NCBI GenBank assembly: GCA_937136055.1
Contig: CAKZOD010000031.1
Location: forward strand, 1-49,415
Length of the DNA: 49,415 bases
Source: an uncultured Oceanospirillaceae bacterium
GTDB taxonomy: Bacteria; Pseudomonadota; Gammaproteobacteria; Pseudomonadales; Balneatricaceae
Reading direction: 5' to 3'
Shown here: in pieces, positions 9,686-18,149 of the stretch
How the letters are laid out: each line of letters begins with the position of its first letter
Position numbering within the stretch: position 1 is the first letter of the stretch
Position numbers and translations under genes: made by a program
The notes under the pieces: model-generated
What the model saw: the letters and a program-made list of their open reading frames with translations, nothing else
Database searches by the model: none
What the model was told of the DNA's origin: nothing

Positions 9686-10279
9686 TTAACGCTGCACTAT
9701 CATGGCTCCATAGTTATCACTATCAACATCAGGATAGTAGTCTGGTATTTCCCAAAGTAACTGGAAACCATTCTTTTGATAAAGCCTTAACTCTGGATCA
9801 CGAGAGAAGCCACCAAAGCTTTGCGCCAGATATTGTTTTATATCTCCATTGTTTTCTAGTTGCCAGCGTTTAAAGCCTGGTAGCCTAGATCCTAAACATA
9901 AAACACTGCACCGTTTACTTTTTATAAATATATCATAATAGTGTTGGATTATAGCAGCTCCGACAGAGTATTTTGCTCCTTCAGGCAAAGCAGACATGCT
10001 GACACCATAGGCAATAGTCCCCGTTTCAAAATGAGTCGCTTTAATAGTTCCACTATCTGTTTGCAAATCCCAAGACTTGTTGGAGATTTGATTAACGAGT
10101 TGCGAGGAAGCATAACCTATCAGTTTGCCATCTGATGTTTGAGCAACGACGCTCCCTTCAGGGAACACTCTCATTCGCTCACTAATTTGATCTAAAGTTG
10201 CAGCACTATCCCCCCAAGCTACTCTTTCAATCCCATTTACTTGCTCAATGTCTTGCTCGTTCATCGTTCTAATAATCAT
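9686..10279 (-). CDS. GNAT family N-acetyltransferase
   Basis: A 197-residue protein with an N-terminal GNAT core: MIIRTMNEQDIEQVNGIERVAW and, mid-protein, VGAAIIQHYYDIFIKSKRCSVLCLGSR, where the acetyl-CoA loop and following helix belong. The C-terminal part contains ELRLYQKNGFQLLWEIPDYYPD, the usual YxKxGF motif near the end of GNAT domains. Its substrate is unknown; it could be a protein, amino acid or small molecule. A strong AGAGGTGACTT Shine-Dalgarno precedes ATG 10277-10279. It is the first gene of a likely pair with the downstream LuxR-type regulator, and its promoter region is shared with the divergent NACHT gene. Confidence 0.75.
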   Translation of the reverse strand: MIIRTMNEQDIEQVNGIERVAWGDSAATLDQISERMRVFPEGSVVAQTSDGKLIGYASSQLVNQISNKSWDLQTDSGTIKATHFETGTIAYGVSMSALPEGAKYSVGAAIIQHYYDIFIKSKRCSVLCLGSRLPGFKRWQLENNGDIKQYLAQSFGGFSRDPELRLYQKNGFQLLWEIPDYYPDVDSDNYGAMIVQR

Positions 10280-10341
10280 AAGTCACCTCTATAAATCAGA
10301 AGTGAATACTTTGTCGAACTAGCCTTTATTTAGCATGTGCC

Positions 10342-10361
10342 TGAAAGTGTATTAAAAGTGT
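10342..10361 (+). repeat. left copy of 20-bp inverted repeat bracketing the NACHT gene
   Basis: TGAAAGTGTATTAAAAGTGT, perfectly complementary to 13900-13919. Together with the next bases it forms two direct AAAGTGTATT units 11 bp apart, a spacing typical of response-regulator boxes. It lies in the GNAT/NACHT divergent promoter region, 103-122 bp before the NACHT start. Confidence 0.8.
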
Positions 10362-10463
10362 ATTTATTGCAATCAAAGCTCCCCCAGCGCAGGTGGCTGT
10401 TCAGTATCTCCAGAGTAACCTTTATTTCGTTTAACTTTCATTCACTTTTCGGAGATACACTTC

Positions 10464-13400
10464 ATGGCTAAACAACCTAAAAAACTTGGCTTAATCCAAT
10501 GCCCCCCTCCTAGTAACCATCATCAAATGATGCCCAGTGAACTACTCAAAGCATTAATGATAGCAGGTGACTGGGATGGCAATGCTTTAACCGAGGCCAT
10601 TTCAAATTCCACATCAAAGGGCATTAGTTTAGATGGCATTAAACGCTGGATGCACAACAACACCATCCCGAAAGGGGAAAATAGAGAAGCACTAAATAGA
10701 GCTATATTTAACTACTGTAAAGACTCTGATTCCGTTGACCCTGAGGTATGGCAAAACGCCCTTTATCAGTCTTGGATCAGATATAACTCAAGTGTAAAAA
10801 ACGTCGCTAAAACTATTTGCGAGCGTATTACTCGAGATTCCCGCTTTACCCATTTGCCGCCTCTATATGTCACAGACACTCCTAAATCCATTGAAAGTGA
10901 TTACCTCACTTTATATTTAGAAAAACATGTCACTTTTTCAACCAAGAAACCTCTACAGTACTCACCTGCATCACTCCTTGATAAAAATGAGAAACTATCA
11001 ACTCTGATCATTGCAGATCCAGGCTGTGGCAAATCTAGTTTACTGAGAAAAGTAGCCTTGGATATAGCTCAGGATCAATGGAAAAGCGTAAAAGTCCCAT
11101 TGATGATAACTGCTAAAGAATATATCCAAGCCCATAACAAGCAGCCTAACATTGACTTAATTAGCTTCGCCTTCAAAGACTTTTTTATCCCTGAACAACC
11201 TCATACCCACTTTAATCTTAATATAAGAAACAGCTTGCTACAGGAAAAAATCATTTTACTAATTGATGGGATTGACGAAGTATCATTAGATAAGCAGGCT
11301 GTCATCAATTTGTATACCGAATTAAGATCCCTACGCGGTACTGTGAGCTGGATAGTCACAGCAAGACCCTCGGGATTAATGGATACACTAAACGAATCCC
11401 GACGTTTCTGGGTAGCTCCACTAAACAAACTCGCGATTGAGGAATATATAGATAAAATAATAGATAATTACAGTCTTGACGCTCACTTTAAATACCAAGC
11501 ATTCGGCAACCCTTCTTTGCTGCGCCTGATTAGTAATCCTTTTTTTTTAACTTTATTTTGTCATGCACAGGTAAAAATAGCTCAAGGCTTACTCGATCAA
11601 ACCCCCATAGCAATACAAGAGTTTTTTCTGGATAGCATCAAAATCCAAGCACAGAAAAATACCCCTTTAAATAACCCCTTATCAATAGTTACTCTCGATA
11701 AACTTCAGCAGTTTAGCTTAATCATTACCCACCAATCGCAACATAAAAGCCCTTCCTTTAATGAGCAACATTGGTGGAATTTCAGCGCAAAAAAATACCA
11801 ACAACACTCATCTTTAGATTTTTTCGAGCAAGTACTACCTGCCCGTTTAATCACCACAAGTGACATAGCAATGTGCAACTATCGCTTCATTAATCCAACC
11901 CTGCAGCAACAACTCAACGCACATGCTCTACTTAAGCTTCCCGCTGAATTTGCATTGGAAAAGCGCTTCGCGAAAAAGTGGCATGATAGCTTTGCTGTCT
12001 ATGCAGCACTGAGCTATCACTACAAGGATTATGCACGCTTTGACGAGATCATTAGCTGCCTTGAAAGCCAATCTGAAATAAACCAAAGCAGTGAACAGTT
12101 AATTTCCAAAATATTTTTCCTGGCGGGTATTCCCAAAACACAAAACTCTCAGCTCATTAAAGCTCGTGATTCTCTATCTCTAAGCCATCAGGTAATAGAG
12201 TTAGAATCAAACCAGCGACTTAAATTTCTCGCAAAATTAGACCCTTCTTGGCTTGAACAAACACTGTTAGCCCAGTTACCAAACGCTGATGCTGACTACC
12301 GCTGCGAACAGATAAGTTACCAAGAAACAGTTAGGTTACTTAACTCTTCAGATAACCGAGTACACTCATTTAAAGCACTAGGTTTACTTAATAGCTCAGC
12401 AAGCTACGAAGCCATTTCTCAAGCTTTCTGGAGTACAGATAGACAAAATGCAATTTGCGCAGCGCAAGTTTTTGGAGAAGTCATTCTACCTAGTGATTAT
12501 CAGCAAGTGGTTTTACTCAGCCAAAACAAAACCCTCAGTGACCTAGAGGTAATCAAATTATTATTATTTATCCGTACTCGCACCAATAAAGACTTCATTC
12601 CTTTCTTGATCCCTCTTGCGCAGCGCACTGCTTACTCGTCTTTTCCTCTTTTTAATGAAGCTTGCAAGTTAATTATTAAACTCGATGCTGAACTAGCCAC
12701 AAAGGCATTTGCACAAATATTAAGCTCTCAATACAGCAGTTTATTATCTAACAGTCATAGCTTTGCAGCCGTTGCTGAAAAAGTAGAACAGCTGCCAGGC
12801 GCAAATATAACAAGAATTTTTGATGAACAAACGCGTTCACTGTATCTACCTAAGTACGCAAAAAAAATAGAAAACTTAATACTTACTTGCAGCCATTCTA
12901 GCTGCCTAAATGACAACATCGTGATTAATTGTCATGAGGATTTTGCTACAGCGATAACGATTATCAAACACACAGATTACGACCCAAAGTTACTCACAAG
13001 TACAATGCTAAACACTTTGAATCAGTACATAAAAAAAAACATAACGAAAAATGTCTTTGAGTTCATAGCTCCCCTAGTAAACATTGAATTCAAATACATG
13101 TCACACAATAACAGTCCTGTGCTATCACCGACATTACTGCAATTAACCGATTACCTTTGTAAATATCTAAACCAATGGCCGAACCAAAATCAACGCACTC
13201 ATTATATTCAACATTTAGAATCGTTATTCGAGGTATTAAGCATTACTCCGCAACGGGGCGTTGAGGTGCTTGTTCTTAAACTTCTATTTCACAGCCAAGA
13301 CGAAGCTCTACTGCGTTTAGCTATTCGTTTCACTGGCAAGTTATTTGTCAATCAGTTTAATGATATGGTACTCACCAAACTTAAAACCATTTTATACTAT

Positions 13401-13928
13401 GGCAACCGCTCTCTTCGCAAAGAAGTAACTCTCGCGATGGGCCGTATCGACCTTGAAGCATTGAATTATTTCCAAAGTGCCGAGCAGGCAAAGCAAATAC
13501 TAGCAAGAATCGCAGAGGAGAAAAAAAGTCTAATATTTCAAGATTTTTGGAGCGACAGCGAGGGCAAAAAGATCTACTGGAAATACCCGCCAATACCAGT
13601 ATATTACATATATAACAGCTACCAAAAACCTGAAATAGAACGGCTCTTCGCTCACGAAATGAGCCAATATGGTTACTGCGTCAGCCACCAAATCCAACAC
13701 AGTAAAATCTATTTGGTATTCAGCACTGACAGTGTATATGAACAAAAGCAAGTAGAGGAAGCTCAGCTGATAAGTAATAGCAGAGGCTTATCCGGTAACA
13801 TTTTTCACATTCCTGATGGTATACCTTTTCCTCTAGCCAAGACACTAGCAAGGCTCATTGCGCAAAGCCTAGCTTCTAGGGCTATCACGACCACCAATAA
13901 CACTTTTAATACACTTTCACTCCCCTGA
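10464..13928 (+). CDS. NACHT-domain NTPase with helical-repeat C-terminus
   Basis: A 1154-residue STAND-type NTPase. Walker A is ADPGCGKSS (184-192), Walker B is ILLIDGIDEV (264-273), and VTARPSGL (298-305) fits the NACHT sensor motif. Residues 1-115 form a separate helical domain I cannot assign; the part around SLDGIKRWMHNNTIPKGENREAL could be helix-turn-helix-like. From about 500 onwards the protein looks like alpha-solenoid (HEAT-like) repeats, e.g. around RSLRKEVTLAMGRIDLEAL. The last 130 residues (about 1025-1150) seem a distinct domain. Bacterial NACHT proteins are known anti-phage sensors, where the C-terminus senses and the N-terminus acts; that role here is inference. The gene starts after CGGAGA. 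A radical SAM gene follows 52 bp later. A 20-bp repeat inverted relative to one in the promoter lies in its last codons. Confidence 0.88.
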   Translation: MAKQPKKLGLIQCPPPSNHHQMMPSELLKALMIAGDWDGNALTEAISNSTSKGISLDGIKRWMHNNTIPKGENREALNRAIFNYCKDSDSVDPEVWQNALYQSWIRYNSSVKNVAKTICERITRDSRFTHLPPLYVTDTPKSIESDYLTLYLEKHVTFSTKKPLQYSPASLLDKNEKLSTLIIADPGCGKSSLLRKVALDIAQDQWKSVKVPLMITAKEYIQAHNKQPNIDLISFAFKDFFIPEQPHTHFNLNIRNSLLQEKIILLIDGIDEVSLDKQAVINLYTELRSLRGTVSWIVTARPSGLMDTLNESRRFWVAPLNKLAIEEYIDKIIDNYSLDAHFKYQAFGNPSLLRLISNPFFLTLFCHAQVKIAQGLLDQTPIAIQEFFLDSIKIQAQKNTPLNNPLSIVTLDKLQQFSLIITHQSQHKSPSFNEQHWWNFSAKKYQQHSSLDFFEQVLPARLITTSDIAMCNYRFINPTLQQQLNAHALLKLPAEFALEKRFAKKWHDSFAVYAALSYHYKDYARFDEIISCLESQSEINQSSEQLISKIFFLAGIPKTQNSQLIKARDSLSLSHQVIELESNQRLKFLAKLDPSWLEQTLLAQLPNADADYRCEQISYQETVRLLNSSDNRVHSFKALGLLNSSASYEAISQAFWSTDRQNAICAAQVFGEVILPSDYQQVVLLSQNKTLSDLEVIKLLLFIRTRTNKDFIPFLIPLAQRTAYSSFPLFNEACKLIIKLDAELATKAFAQILSSQYSSLLSNSHSFAAVAEKVEQLPGANITRIFDEQTRSLYLPKYAKKIENLILTCSHSSCLNDNIVINCHEDFATAITIIKHTDYDPKLLTSTMLNTLNQYIKKNITKNVFEFIAPLVNIEFKYMSHNNSPVLSPTLLQLTDYLCKYLNQWPNQNQRTHYIQHLESLFEVLSITPQRGVEVLVLKLLFHSQDEALLRLAIRFTGKLFVNQFNDMVLTKLKTILYYGNRSLRKEVTLAMGRIDLEALNYFQSAEQAKQILARIAEEKKSLIFQDFWSDSEGKKIYWKYPPIPVYYIYNSYQKPEIERLFAHEMSQYGYCVSHQIQHSKIYLVFSTDSVYEQKQVEEAQLISNSRGLSGNIFHIPDGIPFPLAKTLARLIAQSLASRAITTTNNTFNTLSLP
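13900..13919 (-). repeat. right copy of 20-bp inverted repeat bracketing the NACHT gene
   Basis: The reverse complement of 10342-10361 with no mismatch. It encodes residues in the C-terminal tail (NTFNTLS) nine bases before the stop codon and lies 62 bp upstream of the radical SAM start. Confidence 0.8.
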
Positions 13929-13980
13929 CAATAACCTCCCAACCCTTGAAGATTATCATTTTAAGTAACTGGTAATCGCT

Positions 13981-15051
13981 ATGACTCACAGCATTAAAGG
14001 CTATCCTTTTGACTATACTGATAAACAGAAATACTCTCCTGTATACCAGCACAGTATAAATCAACGCACCCTCATCATACCTGGCGGGGGGTGCGTCTAT
14101 TACCGGGCAAATAAAGGTGATGTTTGTCCATTTTGTGCTTTCCCCCCTTTTTCTCGTTATGTAATCAAAGGTGATAATCACGAAGACTATTTTGACTCTT
14201 GGGCTTTGACGGGTGACTTCTACAAAAGTATGTTCAATCAAGCTCTCAGCGACAGGAAACCCTTCGATAAACTGGCTGTTTTCAATGGCGGAAGTTTTTT
14301 CCCGAACTCTGAATTACCAAATGAATTCCAAGAATATGTTTATAGAGAAGTTGCTAAAAGATCCGACATAAAACAACTGATGGTTGAAGCCTATCCAACG
14401 TTTATCTCTCAAAAAAAACTCATCCAAGCAAAGGAAATTTTAAGCTCAACTGATCTAATGGTCGGCATTGGCTTTGAAAGCTTGGACGAGAGAGTCAGAA
14501 ATCAATATCTAAAAAAGCGTATTGATTTAAAACAGTTTGAAGAGAAGATCAAACTCATGCAGCGCTTGGGAGTACAAGTATTTATATACGCTTTTCTAAA
14601 AGCGCCTCAATTGACAGAAGCTCAAGCACTCAGAGAAACGCTCAACACTCTTGCCTACCTAAACAATTTAGGCGTTGACGAAATTGCTCTTTCATGTGCA
14701 TTTGTCCCCCCTGGGACGAACCTAGAAACGCAATTTAATGCAGGTCAATTCAGGCCACCTTGGCTTTGGAGTATTATCGAGATAATAAAAGCTGCTAAAG
14801 AAAATAGCTGGCCACTTTCCGTCGGGGGCTTTGAAGATACCCCACCACCAGTAGCAACGCCCAATAACTGCCCAAGTTGTGATGAACATATTTTACAGCA
14901 AATAGAAAACCACAGGTTGACGAATAATACACAACAGATTTCATCATTAACATGCCAGTGCAAAGAACAGTGGCAGACACAAGTCGATAATAGTGAAGTA
15001 TCAATTAAAACTCATAACAAGGTTGACTACGAACTAATTCAAACTTCATAA
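13981..15051 (+). CDS. radical SAM protein, RaSEA-like
   Basis: A 356-residue radical SAM enzyme. The cluster-binding cysteines are C38, C49 and C52 (GGGCVYYRANKGDVCPFC), a wide C-x10-C-x2-C spacing rather than the common CxxxCxxC. This spacing, and the tail C297-x2-C300-DEHIL...C325-x-C327 with a nearby W, recall the archaeosine-synthase radical SAM family (RaSEA) and relatives. In archaea RaSEA acts on tRNA with ArcS; no tRNA-guanine transglycosylase or ArcS is nearby, so the substrate is unknown. The central part shows YPTFISQKKL and GIGFESLDERVRNQYL, typical of the Elp3/MiaB-like barrel. The start has a poor Shine-Dalgarno. It follows the NACHT gene by 52 bp and ends at a strong terminator, suggesting a two-gene unit. 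Confidence 0.75.
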   Translation: MTHSIKGYPFDYTDKQKYSPVYQHSINQRTLIIPGGGCVYYRANKGDVCPFCAFPPFSRYVIKGDNHEDYFDSWALTGDFYKSMFNQALSDRKPFDKLAVFNGGSFFPNSELPNEFQEYVYREVAKRSDIKQLMVEAYPTFISQKKLIQAKEILSSTDLMVGIGFESLDERVRNQYLKKRIDLKQFEEKIKLMQRLGVQVFIYAFLKAPQLTEAQALRETLNTLAYLNNLGVDEIALSCAFVPPGTNLETQFNAGQFRPPWLWSIIEIIKAAKENSWPLSVGGFEDTPPPVATPNNCPSCDEHILQQIENHRLTNNTQQISSLTCQCKEQWQTQVDNSEVSIKTHNKVDYELIQTS

Positions 15052-15113
15052 AGTATCCCTAGATATTAGCAATACCAATATTACCAAAGTTAATTATGCT
15101 TATGTTCTGACAA

Positions 15114-15156
15114 AAATTGAGTGACTAATTTGCTGTCACTCAATTTCTTCTTTTTT
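15114..15156 (+). terminator. strong terminator after radical SAM gene
   Basis: A 12-bp perfect stem, AAATTGAGTGAC with GTCACTCAATTT, has a 9-nt loop and is followed by CTTCTTTTTT. It should end the NACHT-radical SAM transcript. Confidence 0.85.
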
Positions 15157-15461
15157 AGCTCAATATTCACTTTTTACACAAAACGTGTTTTTTGGGCCCC
15201 TTTTTAGCAAAAAAAGTCCAAAAACCTGTAACTAGTTCCAGTAGGAATAAATCCTAGTTTCTGTTCAAATTACTTTATTAGTGAACAGGATAAAAACACA
15301 GGAAAACTGTTGCCCCCCAGCAACAAGATAACATTAGACAAACTTATATAATGCCAGATTTTAAAAGTGCTGATAGCGATCAGGTTAAATCAATTTTAAA
15401 CTGCAATAATTTTATAACTACAATTTGTGGCTATTTCTGATAAATTAGGAATGAAGTTCCA
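15157..15461. other. non-coding leader before the 118-residue gene
   Basis: About 300 bp without a gene. It contains possible hairpins: CTGTTCA...TGAACAG around 15262-15289 and GTTGC...GCAAC around 15309-15324. These may be leader structures or a promoter region for the next gene; no known riboswitch was recognised. Confidence 0.4.
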
Positions 15462-15818
15462 ATGAAACAAAACGAACACCAAAGTTTAGCATCAGCTTCT
15501 AACCATTCTGACTCAGAACGTCCGAAATACCTGTTTGAAGCAGTAGATGCTTATCAAATGGTTGAAGAGAAAGATCAGTTTCTCCGCTTTTTAGCAACAT
15601 GGAAGGATCAAAATCTCACAGACCAACAAGCCGTAGAACAGCTCAAGCTACTAACAGCCAAAGCAACAGCTGCACCAGATGCTCAATCTGCTCATCAAAT
15701 GCAAATGGAACTTCTGGAGTATGCAGATAAAGTTGTAGAGAAAATTATAGATAGCAACAGAGCATCTTTTGAACACACGCTAAGCTTTTTTCAAAATCGC
15801 CCCCTCAATCTTGAATAA
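15462..15818 (+). CDS. hypothetical protein, 118 residues
   Basis: Not recognised. A small, soluble, acidic protein with no signal peptide or membrane segment. After a polar, Ser-rich N-terminus (1-25), residues 28-105 look helical (EAVDAYQMVEEKDQFLRFL, then EQLKLLTAKATAAPDAQSAHQM) and may form a helical bundle or coiled coil. No cysteine and no catalytic motif is visible. The start is supported by AGGA 11 bp upstream or GAAG 5 bp upstream. It stands alone between the radical SAM terminator and the glycosyltransferase gene. Confidence 0.5.
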   Translation: MKQNEHQSLASASNHSDSERPKYLFEAVDAYQMVEEKDQFLRFLATWKDQNLTDQQAVEQLKLLTAKATAAPDAQSAHQMQMELLEYADKVVEKIIDSNRASFEHTLSFFQNRPLNLE

Positions 15819-16026
15819 TTTTTAAGCTTAGTTAACTGTACCAATGTTGCCATTATTCTCTTCACACCTCTCACTGCTAATTACGCCCAAAAGCCAATCA
15901 TCTAAATATAAGTTACGTAGACCTTTTAAGGTGATTCGCTATTTTCATGAAGGGCATCTCCTTTTCACATTTTTTTGACTACCAAGATCATACTATTGCG
16001 TTTTCAATTTCTGATAGGCATTTATT

Positions 16027-16767
16027 ATGGAAAATTCGATATCTGTTGTTGTGATTACATACAATGAAGAAAACACAATCTCGAATCTTTTAGGCGATCT
16101 TGCAGTTCAAACGCATCAAGATTTTGAAGTTATACTCGTCGATAGTAACAGCGAAGATCAAACTATTGCAGTTGCACAAAACGCAAGCCAGCAGCTACGC
16201 GAATTCAGCATTATCGAAATGAGTGATCGAGGAGCCAGCCTTGGGAGAAACACAGGCGCTCTAGCTGCAAAATATGAACGCCTGTTGTTCCTTGATTCTG
16301 ACGTTAGAATAAGACCAAACTTCCTTAAACAGTCTTTAGAGAAGTTACAACAAAGTGGATTAAAAGTAGCCGGTGGTCGTATGCAATCAACTGTTGCAGA
16401 CTGGAAAGTAAGGCTAGCAGTTGCCACTTTTGATTACGCCATGGTATTAGGGAAATTGGGGTTCCCTACAGCTGTTGGTGCATGCATATTTAGTACCCGA
16501 ACAGTCCATCGTGACATTAATGGCTTTGATACTAGAATTAAGCTCTGCGAAGATTGCGATTATGTAAAAAGAGCCAGCCGTAGTTACCGCTTCGCAATGT
16601 TAAATGTCCATTTTGAATTTGATGTTCGAAGGCTCACTCAAGATGGTCTGCTCAGAACAGGTTGGGTTTACTTAAAAGCAAACTGTCACCGATTACTCAA
16701 AGGCGAGTTGACTAACGATCAAATCCCCTACACGTTTGGCCACTATAAACAACAAAGCCATCATTGA
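16027..16767 (+). CDS. family 2 glycosyltransferase
   Basis: A 246-residue GT-A fold glycosyltransferase. The N-terminus ISVVVITYNEENTISNLLGDL (5-25) is the nucleotide-binding start, with VDSNSEDQT next. LLFLDSDVRI carries the metal-binding DxD. Between residues 170 and 185, GFDTRIKLCEDCDYVKRA contains the ED acceptor/catalytic-base motif. It has no clear membrane anchor, so it may work at the membrane surface on a lipid or glycan acceptor; the sugar is unknown. The DedA gene begins 15 bp after its stop, and the two are probably co-transcribed. Confidence 0.85.
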   Translation: MENSISVVVITYNEENTISNLLGDLAVQTHQDFEVILVDSNSEDQTIAVAQNASQQLREFSIIEMSDRGASLGRNTGALAAKYERLLFLDSDVRIRPNFLKQSLEKLQQSGLKVAGGRMQSTVADWKVRLAVATFDYAMVLGKLGFPTAVGACIFSTRTVHRDINGFDTRIKLCEDCDYVKRASRSYRFAMLNVHFEFDVRRLTQDGLLRTGWVYLKANCHRLLKGELTNDQIPYTFGHYKQQSHH

Positions 16768-16781
16768 TATTCGTATAATTG

Positions 16782-17306
16782 ATGCAAGAATTAATTAGCA
16801 CTGTCACCTCGTTAATCAATCACCCCCTAGCCATTGCCATTATTATCGGGGGAGTTTTTGGAGATGCTGTCATAGGTGTCGGCATTTTCATTCACGCTGA
16901 ATTTTTTTTGATCTGTGCAGGCTTTCTAATGGCAGAAACCTTTCAATGGTGGATGTTACCTTGTATTTGGCTTGCAGCCTGGAGCGGGGATTTAACAAGT
17001 TATACGATAGGTTACTTTAAAGGTAATCAGTGTCAGCAGGTAGTTTTAAACAAGTTTCCACAAGCGGCAAGGCATCACAATAAAGCACTAGGCCACCTCG
17101 ATAAATACGGCTGTTTCGCTATTTTTATCGGCCGTTTCCTTGGCCCTGTTTCTTGGTTCTTACCATTTTTAGCAGGATGCAATCAATTTTCAATCTATCG
17201 TTTTGGGATAGCTAGCTTAGCAGGCTGTATGTTTGCAACAGCACAATTTATTGTTATTGGCTTTATGATTAGTTATTCCCCAAGCTTCATTGCACAGTTT
17301 TTGTAA
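16782..17306 (+). CDS. DedA family (SNARE-associated) membrane protein
   Basis: A 174-residue inner-membrane protein of the DedA/VTT family, of which some members flip undecaprenyl phosphate or phospholipids. It shows AEFFLICAGFLMAETFQWW, WSGDLTSYTIGYFKG and the hallmark FIGRFLGPVSWFLPFLAG (about 116-133). Four or five hydrophobic segments fit the family. TTG 16779 precedes ATG 16782; neither has a good Shine-Dalgarno, suggesting translational coupling to the glycosyltransferase just upstream. Association with a glycosyltransferase suggests a cell-envelope lipid or glycan role (inference). Confidence 0.85.
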   Translation: MQELISTVTSLINHPLAIAIIIGGVFGDAVIGVGIFIHAEFFLICAGFLMAETFQWWMLPCIWLAAWSGDLTSYTIGYFKGNQCQQVVLNKFPQAARHHNKALGHLDKYGCFAIFIGRFLGPVSWFLPFLAGCNQFSIYRFGIASLAGCMFATAQFIVIGFMISYSPSFIAQFL

Positions 17307-17378
17307 GGCCCCATTACAAATATGAACAGCGCTCAGAAACCCCATAGCTTTAAACTGACTTTCATACTAAGCTCAAGC

Positions 17379-18149
17379 CTAAAGAACACAGGACAACTTG
17401 GTTTTATCTAGGGCGTACTCAGAAAAAGGGGGCTTGAGATGATACTTAGCATAGGTTTTTTCAAGATAATCTGTCTTTAATAGCGCCTCAAAACCCACAT
17501 CATAACGTTCAGCAAGTAACCGCCCTTTCGGATTATTCGTAAAAGCCGGATAAGTATAATCCTCGATAACGGGTATCACCCTATAATGATTAATATCTAC
17601 ATTATAATCAGCTACATAGGCATCTACTGCCAATGAATCAAGCACTATAAAATTAACTCGATTGCGATTCAGCATGCCCCAGACCTGCTCATGGGTTTCA
17701 AATTCGAGATACTTCATGTCAACACTCAAAACATCATCATAACCGTATCCCCTTATAGCCGCGACACGCTTATCAATCAAACTGCCAAGCCCTTGCCAAA
17801 TAAGGTTGGGCCGGTTCTTAAAAACGATGACTGTTTTCTCTAAGCTAATAGGATAGCTAGGTGTAATTATATTAAAATCTAACCCTAATTTATCCAGTTT
17901 GCACTTGTTGTATGTCCCGATAACAATATCTACTCTCCCTAATTCAAGCCATTTCACAGCCCGCTTAAATGGTACTTCTTCAAAGCTCACACTTAAGTCT
18001 TGAAGCTGCAAAGAGGATTTTATAATATCCATGTACACCCCTGTATTATCTTTATTAACGTAGTTCTTCCATATAGGACCTGCAACTACTACCTCAGCTT
18101 GGGTAAAGCTCGGAAGCAATAAAATGAATACCAAAATCACATTTTTCAT
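17379..18149 (-). CDS. periplasmic solute-binding-like protein (SBP family 3)
   Basis: A 256-residue secreted protein with a signal peptide MKNVILVFILLLPSFTQA. It resembles the small amino-acid-binding-like proteins of the SBP_bac_3 family: PFKRAVKWLELGRVDIVIGTYN, VAAIRGYGYDDVL, and LNRNRVNFIVLDSLAVDAY. These stand-alone proteins are common in marine gammaproteobacteria and often lack transporter genes, as here; a role in sensing or transport is unknown. The ATG at 18147-18149 is preceded by AGGAG, better than the upstream in-frame start. It is convergent with the DedA gene. Confidence 0.75.
   Translation of the reverse strand: MKNVILVFILLLPSFTQAEVVVAGPIWKNYVNKDNTGVYMDIIKSSLQLQDLSVSFEEVPFKRAVKWLELGRVDIVIGTYNKCKLDKLGLDFNIITPSYPISLEKTVIVFKNRPNLIWQGLGSLIDKRVAAIRGYGYDDVLSVDMKYLEFETHEQVWGMLNRNRVNFIVLDSLAVDAYVADYNVDINHYRVIPVIEDYTYPAFTNNPKGRLLAERYDVGFEALLKTDYLEKTYAKYHLKPPFSEYALDKTKLSCVL

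Noticed and set aside
10342..13919. NACHT gene as a simple composite transposon
   Set aside because: The 20-bp repeats are inverted but no transposase and no target duplication outside them were found, so I describe them as inversion or operator candidates instead.
13906..14241. 111-codon minus-strand frame across the NACHT/radical SAM junction
   Set aside because: It overlaps two well-supported genes, lacks a Shine-Dalgarno and shows no recognisable motif.
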